Below, piece after piece: positions 25,625 to 33,762 of a stretch of 64,000 bases of DNA. The translations under genes were made by a program, and so were the position numbers. The DNA is from an uncultured Sphingomonadaceae bacterium (GTDB lineage: Bacteria > Pseudomonadota > Alphaproteobacteria > Sphingomonadales > Sphingomonadaceae). The DNA is taken from NCBI GenBank assembly GCA_947497085.1, contig CANMFE010000003.1:262001-326000 (forward strand), written 5' to 3'. The notes beneath the pieces were generated by a model. It saw only the letters and a list, made by a program, of their open reading frames with translations. It was not told the DNA's origin and ran no database searches. Every line of letters begins with the position of its first letter. Position 1 is the first letter of the stretch.

Positions 25625-26641
25625 ATGAAATTCTTCTCCGACAATGCCGCGCCCACGCACCCGAAAGTCATGCAGGCCATGATGGATGCAGACCGTGTCG
25701 ATACCGCCTATGACGGTGATGCGCTTAGCCAGAAACTGGATGATGCATTTTCGGAAGTCTTTGAAACCAATGTCAGCGCGCTGTGGGTGCCCACCGGCAC
25801 CGCCGCAAACTGTCTCGCGCTGGCTGCGCTCTGCCCGGCGCATAAGGGCATTATCTGCCACGAAATGGCGCATATCGAGCAGGATGAGGCAGGCGCGCCG
25901 GGGTTTTATACCGGCGGTGCGAAACTGATGCTGCTATCCGGGAAAGGCGCGAAAATCGATGCGGATACGGTACGCGGCCACCTTGATGGAATACGCGATG
26001 ATGTGCATCAGGTGCAGGCTGCCGCGATCTCGATCACCAACGCCACAGAATATGGCCTGACCTACACACCGGGCGAAATCGCCAGCCTGTCGGCAATTTG
26101 CAAGGAACGCGGATTGGGCTTGCACATGGACGGCGCGCGCTTTGCAAACGCAGTCGCATCGGGCGGCCACAGCCCTGCCGACCTTACTTGGAAAGCGGGT
26201 GTTGATGTGCTCAGCTTCGGCTTTGTCAAAAATGGCGGCATGAGCAGTGAGGCGCTGGTATTTTTTGACCGGGACCTTGCCGCCGAGACTCATTACCGGC
26301 GCAAGCGCGCTGGGCACTTGCTCTCAAAAGGCCGCTATATGGCGGCACAGCTGCTCGCCATGCTGGAAGATGGTTTATGGCTCCGCAATGCCCGCGCAGC
26401 CAATGCGGGTGCGCAGCTTATTGCAGAAGTGGCGGGTGACCGTCTGGTCTATCCGGTACAGGGCAATGAGGTTTTTCTGCGCATGACAGCCGACGAGGCC
26501 GGGACGCTACGCGCGCAGGGATTTGACTTTTACGACTGGGCACCCGCTGATGATGGCCATGGACAGGTGCGTCTCGTTACGAGCTGGAACCAGGATGCCA
26601 GTGCGGTGGCCCCGCTCGCCAGCGCCATTGGTGCGCTTTGA
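25625..26641 (+). CDS. Low-specificity L-threonine aldolase (PLP enzyme)
   Basis: This 338-residue fold-type I PLP enzyme converts threonine to glycine and acetaldehyde. It starts MKFFSDNAAPTHPKVMQAM, with PTGTAANCLALAAL binding the cofactor phosphate, CHEMAHIEQDEAGA, LHMDGARFANA holding the PLP-nitrogen Asp, and the Schiff-base Lys in SFGFVKNGGM near residue 202. An in-frame start 36 bases upstream adds residues not seen in the family. Its stop overlaps the start of the next gene as TTGA. Confidence 0.92.
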   Translation: MKFFSDNAAPTHPKVMQAMMDADRVDTAYDGDALSQKLDDAFSEVFETNVSALWVPTGTAANCLALAALCPAHKGIICHEMAHIEQDEAGAPGFYTGGAKLMLLSGKGAKIDADTVRGHLDGIRDDVHQVQAAAISITNATEYGLTYTPGEIASLSAICKERGLGLHMDGARFANAVASGGHSPADLTWKAGVDVLSFGFVKNGGMSSEALVFFDRDLAAETHYRRKRAGHLLSKGRYMAAQLLAMLEDGLWLRNARAANAGAQLIAEVAGDRLVYPVQGNEVFLRMTADEAGTLRAQGFDFYDWAPADDGHGQVRLVTSWNQDASAVAPLASAIGAL

Positions 26642-27600
26642 ACCGCGCCGACCCTGAACTGCCTCCCGCTTCCTCCCCTGATGCCCCGCCGGAGGAACCG
26701 GGCTTTTTTGCACCGCACATATTGGTGCCCTTCCTGCTCTGCTCGCTGATCTGGGGCTCGACCTGGCTGGTCATCAAGGACCAGATTGCGGGTGGTATCC
26801 CGCCCGTCTGGTCGGTGACTTACCGCTTTATCATTGCCGCCAGCGCCATGTTCTTCCTGACCGCTTTTCGCCGCCTGCCCTTCCGGATTGATGCGCGCGG
26901 ACAGGTTGTCGCCGCGATACTCGGTGTGCTGCAATTCACGCTCAATTTCAATTTCGTCTATAATGCCGAATATTATGTGACATCGGGGCTGGTCGCCGTG
27001 CTGTTCGCGCTGCTCATCATTCCCAATGCCGTGCTGGGCCGGATATTCCTGAACCAGAAAATCACCGGCAGCTTTGTCGCAGGGTCGATTGTCGCCATTG
27101 CCGGCGTGGCCCTGCTGTTCGTGCATGAATATCGCGCCGCGCCGGGCAATGCGGAGATGGTCGCATGGGGCGTCGGCTTTACGTTGCTGGGCATATTGTC
27201 CGCTTCGATCGCCAATGTGATGCAGGCGGCAAAGGCGCTCAAGACCTATCCCATTATCCCGCTGCTCGCATGGGCAATGCTCTGGGGTGCGGCGCTAAAC
27301 GGGCTATATGCGTTTATCACGGCAGGTGCACCTGTCTGGGAAAATGACTGGTCCTATTTTGGCGGTATATTATGGCTGGGCATTGCCGCCTCTGCCGTCA
27401 CTTTCCCGCTATATTTCGGCCTGATCCGCCAGATAGGCGCGGCCAAGGCCGCCTATTCCAGCGTCCTGGTGCCTGTCACGGCGATGACATTGTCCACCAT
27501 ATTCGAAGGCTATATATGGTCCACGCTGGCAATCGGCGGCGCGGTGCTGGCCATGGCGGGATTGCTTATTGCGATGCAAGCGCGACGAAAATCTGTGTGA
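26638..27600 (+). CDS. EamA/DMT superfamily transporter
   Basis: This 320-residue inner-membrane protein has ten hydrophobic helices arranged as two EamA repeats (LIWGSTWLVIKDQI in the first, SAVTFPLYFGLIRQIGAA in the second). Such carriers export amino acids or other metabolites. The likely start is TTG at 26638, overlapping the threonine aldolase stop as TTGA; the next ATG would remove the first two helices. Coupling with threonine aldolase suggests a role in amino-acid efflux (inference). Its stop codon is directly followed by the repeat element at 27601. Confidence 0.87.
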   Translation: MNRADPELPPASSPDAPPEEPGFFAPHILVPFLLCSLIWGSTWLVIKDQIAGGIPPVWSVTYRFIIAASAMFFLTAFRRLPFRIDARGQVVAAILGVLQFTLNFNFVYNAEYYVTSGLVAVLFALLIIPNAVLGRIFLNQKITGSFVAGSIVAIAGVALLFVHEYRAAPGNAEMVAWGVGFTLLGILSASIANVMQAAKALKTYPIIPLLAWAMLWGAALNGLYAFITAGAPVWENDWSYFGGILWLGIAASAVTFPLYFGLIRQIGAAKAAYSSVLVPVTAMTLSTIFEGYIWSTLAIGGAVLAMAGLLIAMQARRKSV

Positions 27601-27905
27601 GAGTCTTTTTGACCTCACGGCAATTCACTTCGTGAATGCCTCCGGTGGGGCGCGGCAATAAGCCGCGACGGCCAGTCGGCCTTGCGGTGCTGCTGGATGC
27701 AGCACCGGACAGTGCCAAACGATGACTTTAATGTTGCCGCAGTCTTTCGAAAGCGCTGCGTATGGCGAAATTTCGAACGACGACCAGCCGTTCGCAAGCG
27801 CGACTGCGCGCCCGGCCTTATTGGCCGGAACCCATTTGGAGGTTGGCGCGCAGCGCCTAGCCGTGAAATCAAAAGACTCTGCGGGGCCGTGAGGTCAAAA
27901 GACTC
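27601..27905. repeat. TIR-bounded multi-hairpin repeat, copy 1
   Basis: This 305-bp intergenic element starts GAGTCTTTTTGACCTCACGG (27601-27620) and ends in its inverse at 27886-27905, with a second related inverted end (CCGTGAAATCAAAAGACTC) at 27861-27879. Inside are hairpins 27623-27637 (ATTCAC/GTGAAT), 27651-27667 (CGCGGC-AATAA-GCCGCG), 27685-27707 (CGGTGCTGC/GCAGCACCG) and 27774-27794. Copy 2 at 32681 shares the right third almost exactly, including GCAAGCGCGACTGCGCGCCC, and the same hairpins with changed but still pairing stems. It holds no convincing gene. It begins at the first base after the transporter stop and its right end overlaps the epimerase stop. Confidence 0.85.
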
Positions 27906-28695
27906 AAAAAAGACCCTTCAACCCCACATGGTAATCGGGATATTGCGGCACCCATCCCAGCACCCGCTTCGCTTTGCCGTTCGCCACCCGGCGGTTTTCG
28001 GCATAAAAGCCGCGCGCCATCGGTGACAGATCGGCCCCCTCGAGTGATTGCAGCGGCGGTGGGTCCATGCCGAGCAGTTGGCAGGCTTTCACAATCACGT
28101 CATTTTGCGATGCGGGCAGGTCATCGGACAGGTTATATATGCCCGGTGGGCCATCAAATGATGCCATTATACCGGAAATAATGTCATCAACATGCACGCG
28201 GCTGAACACCTGATCAGGCAGATCGATGCGCTTCACCTTCCCCGCCCGGACACGGTCCAGCGCGCTACGTTCCGGGCCATAAATGCCTGGCAGGCGGAAT
28301 ATTCTGACCCTTTTGTCCAAGCCTTGCCAGTCCGCATCCGCGCTGGCGCGCGCTGTGCGGCGTCCACTGCCAATCGGTGCGCTTTCATCGACCCATGCCC
28401 CATCCACATCGCCATACACACCGGTAGAGGATAGATAGCCAATCCAGTCTGCAGATGAGGTGGCAATGGCATCACCATATCGCACCAGAACATCATCGGA
28501 TCCGCTGTCGCGGTCAGGCGGCACGGAAGACAGGATATGCGCGGCCCCATCCAGCGCCGCCCCTACCGCATCCACATCATCAAAATCCACATTGCCCCGG
28601 CTGCCGGTCCCATCGACCTGCCAGCCCTGCGTGCGCAAACGCGCGGCAAGCCGCCGCGCCGTATAGCCCATACCGAATATGAATAGCCTTGCCAT
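27904..28695 (-). CDS. NAD-dependent epimerase/dehydratase family protein (YeeZ-like)
   Basis: This 263-residue extended SDR-type protein has FIFGMGYTARRLAARL as the Rossmann entry, YLSSTGVYGD around the catalytic Ser/Tyr region and RLPGIYGPERSALDRVRAG. It resembles the YeeZ subgroup, whose GxGYxG-like motif and lack of a full YxxxK triad make the reaction uncertain. Its last residues KGLF and stop codon abut the terminal inverted repeat of the element at 27601-27905; the TGA uses bases of the repeat end. Confidence 0.85.
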   Translation of the reverse strand: MARLFIFGMGYTARRLAARLRTQGWQVDGTGSRGNVDFDDVDAVGAALDGAAHILSSVPPDRDSGSDDVLVRYGDAIATSSADWIGYLSSTGVYGDVDGAWVDESAPIGSGRRTARASADADWQGLDKRVRIFRLPGIYGPERSALDRVRAGKVKRIDLPDQVFSRVHVDDIISGIMASFDGPPGIYNLSDDLPASQNDVIVKACQLLGMDPPPLQSLEGADLSPMARGFYAENRRVANGKAKRVLGWVPQYPDYHVGLKGLF

Positions 28696-28809
28696 AAAAC
28701 CTGCTTAAACCGCTGCGCAGATAAAGCAAATGCCTGAGCTGACAAATGACAGGTGGAATTTTACACCGCCTGGTCTAGAGATAGGGAAACAGATACGAAA
28801 GCGCCGCCC

Positions 28810-29580
28810 ATGCCCCTTGCTCCTGAAGTTCTCCGTTCCGATATGCTGGGCGATATACCGCACGGCTTTCTGGGCCGCAGCGGCGGTGTTTCGGAAGGTG
28901 TCTATGCGGGCCTGAATGTCGGGCTGGGGTCGAATGATGCGCGAGCCACCATCATGGAAAACCGACGTATCGCGCGCGATGCTATTATGCCTGGTGCTGA
29001 GCTGGTGATGATGCATCAGGTGCATTCACACGATGTGATCGCGGTGACAGAGACGATCCCGGTCGATGCCCGCCCGCATGCCGATGCGATGGTGACAGAC
29101 CAGCCAAACCTGCTGCTCGGCATATTGACCGCCGACTGTGTGCCCGTGCTGTTCCATGATGCCAGCACCGGCGTGATCGGCGCGGCGCATGCCGGGTGGA
29201 AAGGCGCGCTGGGCGGTGTCACTGACAGCACTTTGGGCGCGATGGAAAAACTGGGTGCGGACCGCAGCAATATCGCCTGTGCCATTGGCCCCTGCATTGC
29301 CCAGAAAAGCTATGAAGTCGACGAAGGTTTTGCGCAGCGTTTTATGGAAGAAGACGCCGCCAATGAACGTTTCTTTGGCGCAGGCAAGCCGGGGCATTAC
29401 CAGTTCGATATAGAAGGCTATGTTGCGGCGCGCCTCGCTGCTGCCGGGGTGACCCGCGTCGACCTGCTCGGACAGGATACCTATTCACAGCCGGACAGGT
29501 TTTACAGCTATCGCCGCTCCTGTCATAAAAACGAACCCGGCTATGGGCGGCAGGTATCACTGATTGGGATCAGGGGATAG
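28810..29580 (+). CDS. pgeF: PgeF/YfiH laccase-domain protein
   Basis: This 256-residue protein of the multicopper-oxidase-like laccase-domain family is now known in E. coli (PgeF/YfiH) to remove misincorporated L-Ser from UDP-MurNAc, and in related proteins to act on purine nucleosides. It has GFLGRSGGVSEGVYAGLNVG, MMHQVHSHDV, LTADCVPVLFHD, AAHAGWKGALGG and IGPCIAQKSYEV, carrying the conserved His/Cys zinc ligands. I chose the ATG at 28810; starts at 28753 or 28843 are possible and no strong ribosome site decides. Confidence 0.9.
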   Translation: MPLAPEVLRSDMLGDIPHGFLGRSGGVSEGVYAGLNVGLGSNDARATIMENRRIARDAIMPGAELVMMHQVHSHDVIAVTETIPVDARPHADAMVTDQPNLLLGILTADCVPVLFHDASTGVIGAAHAGWKGALGGVTDSTLGAMEKLGADRSNIACAIGPCIAQKSYEVDEGFAQRFMEEDAANERFFGAGKPGHYQFDIEGYVAARLAAAGVTRVDLLGQDTYSQPDRFYSYRRSCHKNEPGYGRQVSLIGIRG

Positions 29581-29584
29581 AAAC

Positions 29585-30985
29585 ATGCAAAATCCAATCG
29601 GGCTGATTGTCGGCATTGCCGGTTTTGCCCTCACATTCCTGATCCCCGCGCCCGAAGCCATGCCGGTGGCCGCATGGCACACAGCGGGCCTGGTGTTCTG
29701 GATGGCAACATGGTGGATGACACAGGCAGTGCCGCTGACGGTCACGGCGCTCCTGCCTTTTATCATCCTGCCACTGACCGGGGTACTGACGGCGAAGGAG
29801 ACGGCTTCGGCCTATTATTCGCCGATCCTGTTCCTGATCCTGGGCGGCGCGTTTATTGCGCTGGCGATTGAGCGTGTGGGGCTGCACCGGAGACTTGCGC
29901 TCGCGATTATCACACGCAGCGGTGACGGATTATGGTCACTCCTGCTTGCCTTCATGGTCGCCACTGCGATCCTCAGCATGATTATTTCCAATACCTCGAC
30001 CACGCTTATCATGGTGCCGATCGCACTGGCCGTGCTGACGGCAGGCGGCGTGAAGGATGGTCAGACAGACGGCATTGCCGGCGCGCTGATCATGGGCATC
30101 GCCTTTGCCGCTTCCATCGGCGGTATCGGCACATTGGTCGGTTCCCCCACCAATGCGATTGCGGCGGGGCTTATCAATGAAACGCTCGGTACCGATATCA
30201 ATTTCCTGACATGGGCCATGTACGGCATTCCGGCAGTGATACTGGGCATTCCCGTATGCGCATTGATCCTTGGGAAAATCCAGAATCTTTCCGCTGACAC
30301 GTTCGATGTCACGGTCGCGCGGCAAGCCATTTCGGGACAGAGCGCATGGTCCACAGCCGAAAAACGCCTCGTGCCCCTTGTCGCCCTGGTCGTGCTGGCA
30401 TGGATGACGCTACCGTTGCTGAAAAGCGTGACCGTATCTGGCGCACTGACCGATGGCAGTATCGCCATTATCGGCGGCATATTGCTGTTCCTCATTCCCG
30501 ATGGGACGGGCCGACCGCTGCTCGAATGGAAAGAGGCAGACCGCGCGCCATGGGGAGTCATCATGATGTTCGGCGGCGGCCTCGCACTCGCAGCGGGCAT
30601 TGGCGCATCGGGCCTCGATATATGGCTTGGTAGTGCGCTTGAACCGCTCTCTGCCGTGCCACTTATCGTCATTGCCATTGCACTCGTGGCGCTGGTGATT
30701 CTTGTCACCGAATTTGCATCCAATGTCGCCACGGCGAGCGGGATTATCCCCGTGGTCGCAGCGCTGATCCTCGCGCTGGGCGTTGATCCGATCCTGCTCG
30801 CCATGCCCGCCGCGATGGCCGCGAGCTGGGGCTTTATGCTGCCATCCGGCACCGGGCCAAATGCGATCGCCTGGGCCAGCGGCCATATCGCGCTGCCGAA
30901 AATGCTGAAGTCGGGGCTGTTGCTCGATATTGCGGGCGTACCGATCATGATCGGCGCGGTATGGGCAGTGGCTGCGCTTTTTTGA
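29585..30985 (+). CDS. SLC13/DASS family anion:sodium symporter-like permease
   Basis: This 466-residue inner-membrane protein has about eleven hydrophobic helices and two family hairpin motifs SNTSTTLIMVPIA (near residue 140) and a C-terminal TEFASNVATASGIIP, the SNT-type substrate/sodium loops. DASS carriers take up di- and tricarboxylates or sulfate. The ATG at 29585 follows GGGGATAG, four bases after the pgeF stop, so the two may be co-transcribed. The stop is directly followed by a long palindromic repeat. Confidence 0.9.
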   Translation: MQNPIGLIVGIAGFALTFLIPAPEAMPVAAWHTAGLVFWMATWWMTQAVPLTVTALLPFIILPLTGVLTAKETASAYYSPILFLILGGAFIALAIERVGLHRRLALAIITRSGDGLWSLLLAFMVATAILSMIISNTSTTLIMVPIALAVLTAGGVKDGQTDGIAGALIMGIAFAASIGGIGTLVGSPTNAIAAGLINETLGTDINFLTWAMYGIPAVILGIPVCALILGKIQNLSADTFDVTVARQAISGQSAWSTAEKRLVPLVALVVLAWMTLPLLKSVTVSGALTDGSIAIIGGILLFLIPDGTGRPLLEWKEADRAPWGVIMMFGGGLALAAGIGASGLDIWLGSALEPLSAVPLIVIAIALVALVILVTEFASNVATASGIIPVVAALILALGVDPILLAMPAAMAASWGFMLPSGTGPNAIAWASGHIALPKMLKSGLLLDIAGVPIMIGAVWAVAALF

Positions 30986-31146
30986 TCCTCCCTATCGCGC
31001 AGCGATGGGGAGGGGGACCGCTTGACGTAGTCAAGTGGTGGAGGGGTGGGTTCAACTAAACACAAAGCTAACTTATTTCCGCTTTCACCCCTCCACCACC
31101 AGCTGCGCTGGCGGTCCCCCTCCCCGAAACTTCGTTTCAGGGAGGA
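30986..31146. repeat. Long palindromic repeat with hairpins in both arms
   Basis: Outer arms TCCTCCCT (30986-30993) and AGGGAGGA (31139-31146) are followed inward by GGGGAGGGGGACCG pairing with CGGTCCCCCTCCCC and TGGTGGAGGGGTG pairing with CACCCCTCCACCA. Each arm is interrupted by small hairpins (ATCGC-GCA-GCGAT and CTTGAC-GTA-GTCAAG on the left; CCAGC-TGC-GCTGG and GAAAC-TTC-GTTTC on the right). It starts one base after the permease stop. Repeats with GGGGAGGGGGACC arms are known to me as common intergenic elements in sphingomonads. The rest of the gap up to 31352 holds one short open frame and a ribosome site but no recognised riboswitch. Confidence 0.8.
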
Positions 31147-31232
31147 TTATTACCTTCACCCAAAAAACCTCCTTCTCCCCCTTCCCATAATCACCATTTC
31201 ATTTTATCAATCCCGCACAGGTTTCAGGCGAT

Positions 31233-31325
31233 ATGATTCTGCGGAGGTTAGAATCTCGGACCCTGATGCTGCTATGTCTGGCTCCTGCCTTCCTGGGAGC
31301 GATTCACGCGCCGCCATTCATCTAG
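31233..31325 (+). CDS. Possible 30-residue leader peptide before the PLP enzyme
   Basis: An open frame MILRRLESRTLMLLCLAPAF and on to APPFI ends 27 bases before the methionine gamma-lyase type gene. Its start lies beside a hairpin GATTCT-N9-AGAATC at 31235-31255 whose loop contains GGAGG. Composition is hydrophobic with a basic N-terminus. Upstream there is only a weak ribosome site (CAGG). It may be a regulatory upstream ORF or chance. Confidence 0.25.
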   Translation: MILRRLESRTLMLLCLAPAFLGAIHAPPFI

Positions 31326-31352
31326 GCAGAGCGCATATCAAGGAGGGTATCC

Positions 31353-32678
31353 ATGACCGACACCGTAAAACCTGTGGGCGAACCCACACCGCGCCGTAAG
31401 GCGAAGCCAGAAGTGGAAAAACTGGGTGGCCGCAAGCTGAAACCCGCGACATTGATGATGGGGCATGGCTTTGACCCGACACTGTCCGAAGGTTCACTAA
31501 AACCCCCTATCTTTCTTACCTCCACATTCGCATTCGAAAGCGCAGCGGCAGGCAAGCGTCATTTTGAAGGCCTGACCGGCAAGCGCCCCGGCGGCGCCGA
31601 AGGGCTGGTATACTCGCGCTTCAATGGCCCGAACCAGGAAATTCTCGAAGATCGGCTGAGCGTCTGGGAAGATGCCGAAGACGCATTGGTTTTCTCCAGC
31701 GGCATGTCCGCCATCGCCACGCTGTTCCTCGCCTATGCCAGCCAGAATGACGTGATCGTGCATTCCGGCCCGCTCTATGCCGCGACCGAATCCATGGTCT
31801 CCAAAATCCTGTCGCGCTTTGGCATTACCTATCTTGATTTCCCGGCAGGTGCGAGCCGCGCTGAGCTGGACAACATCCTGGACCAGGCCAAGGCGAAAGC
31901 GGCGGAAACTGGCGGCAAGGTGGCGATGATCTATCTGGAAAGCCCCGCCAACCCGACCAATGCGCTCGTCGATATCGAAGCCGTGTCCGCCAGCCGTGAT
32001 GCGCTCTATGGTGATGCCGATTACAAACCGCCCATCGCCATCGACAACACGTTCCTGGGCCCGTTGTGGCAGACCCCGCTGGCGCATGGCGCGGATATTA
32101 CCGTCTACAGTCTGACCAAATATGTCGGCGGGCATAGCGACCTTGTTGCAGGCGGGCTTATCGGGGCGAAAAAATTCATGGACCCGGTGCGCGCACTGCG
32201 CAACACGATTGGCACAATCTGTGATCCCAATACCGCATGGATGCTGCTGCGTTCATTGGAGACAGTGGAACTGCGCATGACGCGCGCGGGCGAAAATGCC
32301 GCAAAAGTATGCGCCTTTCTGAAAGACCATGCCAAAGTCGATGGCCTCGGTTATCTCGGCTTTATCGACGATGCGTCGCAGCAGGATATTTATGATCGCC
32401 ATTGTACCGGCGCAGGCTCCACCTTCTCGCTGTTTATCAACGGCGGTGAGGCAGAAAGCTTTGCCTTCCTTGACGCCATGCGCATTGCCAAGCTGGCGGT
32501 AAGTCTGGGCGGCACGGAAACGCTGGCCAGCCATCCCGCCGCAATGACGCACCTGTCGGTATCCGAAGAACGCCGCGCGCAGCTCGGCATCACGGATAAT
32601 CTGGTGCGCATCTCGATCGGTGTCGAGGATCCGGAAGACCTGATCGCCGATTTCGATAATGCGCTAAAGGCGGTGTGA
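31353..32678 (+). CDS. Cystathionine gamma-synthase / methionine gamma-lyase family PLP enzyme
   Basis: This 441-residue Cys/Met-metabolism PLP enzyme has PPIFLTSTFAFESA, YSRFNGPNQEILEDRLSVWE, FSSGMSAIATLFLAY as the phosphate-binding helix, AIDNTFLGPLWQTPLAHGAD and the Schiff-base lysine in YSLTKYVGGHSD. The N-terminus carries a 30-residue basic extension beyond the catalytic fold. Whether it performs synthase, beta-lyase or gamma-lyase chemistry cannot be settled from motifs. The ATG has AAGGAGG 7 bases upstream, a strong site. Repeat copy 2 begins two bases after the stop. Confidence 0.9.
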   Translation: MTDTVKPVGEPTPRRKAKPEVEKLGGRKLKPATLMMGHGFDPTLSEGSLKPPIFLTSTFAFESAAAGKRHFEGLTGKRPGGAEGLVYSRFNGPNQEILEDRLSVWEDAEDALVFSSGMSAIATLFLAYASQNDVIVHSGPLYAATESMVSKILSRFGITYLDFPAGASRAELDNILDQAKAKAAETGGKVAMIYLESPANPTNALVDIEAVSASRDALYGDADYKPPIAIDNTFLGPLWQTPLAHGADITVYSLTKYVGGHSDLVAGGLIGAKKFMDPVRALRNTIGTICDPNTAWMLLRSLETVELRMTRAGENAAKVCAFLKDHAKVDGLGYLGFIDDASQQDIYDRHCTGAGSTFSLFINGGEAESFAFLDAMRIAKLAVSLGGTETLASHPAAMTHLSVSEERRAQLGITDNLVRISIGVEDPEDLIADFDNALKAV

Positions 32679-32680
32679 AA

Positions 32681-32990
32681 GAGTTTTTATTGACCTCACG
32701 GCTTCGCTGAGTCTTTTTTGATTTCACGGCGAGATGCTGCGCATCCGCCTCCAAATGGGTTCGGCCCAATAAGGGCCGGCGGCCGGTCGGCCTTGCCGAG
32801 TTGCTAGGCGCAACTCGGAACAACGCCAGAAGATAGCTTTGAGGTTTCTGCAGTTTCGCAAAAACGTCCGTGTGGCGAAATCCCGAGCGGCGGTCAGCCG
32901 CTCGCAAGCGCGACTGCGCGCCCGGCCTTACCCACCGGAACCCATTTGGAGGCTGGCGCGTAGCGCCTGGCCGTGAAATCAAAAAGACTT
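32681..32990. repeat. TIR-bounded multi-hairpin repeat, copy 2
   Basis: Left ends are a TTGACCTCACGGC type (32681-32702) and a TTTTGATTTCACGGC type (32709-32730); the right end GCCGTGAAATCAAAAAGACT (32970-32989) is the inverse of the second. A long inner stem CCTCCAAATGGGTT (32748-32761) pairs with AACCCATTTGGAGG (about 32939-32952). Within lie hairpins 32733-32745 (GATGC-TGC-GCATC), 32762-32778 (CGGCCC-AATAA-GGGCCG), 32796-32818 (CCGAGTTGC/GCAACTCGG) and 32884-32904 (CGAGCGGC/GCCGCTCG). A minus-strand open frame through it is explained by the repeat and is not called as a gene. It separates two convergent genes. Confidence 0.85.
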
Positions 32991-33006
32991 TCCAACCACC
33001 AAAAAA

Positions 33007-33282
33007 TCACATCCGCCCGCTCAGCAGCATCCAGGCCGCTGCGGCATTGAACAGCGTGTACACCCCGTACACGAACAGCGCGATTGTCGAACCTGCGCCG
33101 GCGAACCCCATGGCGGCGAGCAGCACCGCGAATTCGAGCGCATAGCCCGCCCAGCCACCAAAGCCTTTCCCCATGGAATGGCGCATCTGCTCAACCATCG
33201 GATGCCGGCTTTCCATGGTCGCCTTGTGCATGGCGAAATTGGCCACGCCGCACAGGAAAATCAGAATGATGGATATGTTCAT
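33007..33282 (-). CDS. Small membrane protein of unknown function
   Basis: This 91-residue protein has an N-terminal helix, a hydrophilic MHKATMESRHPMVEQMRHSM segment split around residue 30, and two more helices (ALEFAVLLAAMGFAGAG and FVYGVYTLFNAAAAWML). It looks like a conserved sphingomonad membrane protein with no assigned role; I do not recognise a named family. It lies 9 bases after the next upstream gene on the same strand, in a possible fumarase operon. Confidence 0.72.
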   Translation of the reverse strand: MNISIILIFLCGVANFAMHKATMESRHPMVEQMRHSMGKGFGGWAGYALEFAVLLAAMGFAGAGSTIALFVYGVYTLFNAAAAWMLLSGRM

Positions 33283-33291
33283 GGGATATAT

Positions 33292-33762
33292 TTAGGTATC
33301 CGCCGGATGCGCGTCCAGTTCGCGGGCGAGAAAACCCAGAATATGCGTGGGGTCTTCACGGCCGGCCCGGATGCCAACCCAGCCAAATATGGCCCCGAAC
33401 AGAGCCATGCCCGCGCTGATAAGCAAAAGCGTGATATCAAAAGTGAAGCCAGCCGGGATGAAAATCATGGCCAGCATCGCAAACCAGAAAATCAGGAAGC
33501 TGATCCCGCCGATCGGTATGCCCAGCGTGCCGGTAATGCGCGTGCCACCGTCATGCGGCTCCATCTTTGCTTTGAGCACGGGCGCAAAGCTGTTCTTCTG
33601 CCGCCGCCGCACGTAGCGCAGTTCCATGTCATATTGCGTGCCGTTGCCGATCACACGCGCCTTTTTCTTTGGCATTTCCCGCTTCATGATTTTCTTGAGC
33701 GTGCGCGCAATATCCTCCGGGCTGTGCGGAGAAACAAGATCGATGTCCCGGCGGCCAAACAT
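33292..33762 (-). CDS. Hypothetical protein with C-terminal membrane hairpin
   Basis: This 156-residue protein has a soluble N-terminal part (about 1-85, MFGRRDIDLVSPHSPEDIAR and a YDMELRYVRRRQ strand region) and two hydrophobic helices around 88-135 (ISFLIFWFAMLAMIFIPAGF and LLLISAGMALFGAIFGWV). No family recognised. The ATG shares its first base with the fumarase stop (TAATG), so it is translationally coupled to fumarase. Confidence 0.72.
   Translation of the reverse strand: MFGRRDIDLVSPHSPEDIARTLKKIMKREMPKKKARVIGNGTQYDMELRYVRRRQKNSFAPVLKAKMEPHDGGTRITGTLGIPIGGISFLIFWFAMLAMIFIPAGFTFDITLLLISAGMALFGAIFGWVGIRAGREDPTHILGFLARELDAHPADT

Noticed and set aside
31146..31352. SAM-II, SAM-V or SAH riboswitch before the Cys/Met PLP enzyme
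   Set aside because: I could not match the conserved pseudoknot segments of these classes; only a short hairpin and a small frame are visible.
32590..32982. Minus-strand open frame through repeat copy 2, similar to one through copy 1
   Set aside because: Similarity comes from the repeat itself; the frames differ in length, run into the PLP-enzyme gene, and lie in hairpin-rich sequence without a ribosome site.
27601..32990. CRISPR-like or IS-related explanation for the repeats
   Set aside because: Only two dispersed copies about 5 kb apart, no short direct repeats with spacers, and no transposase gene inside or beside them.
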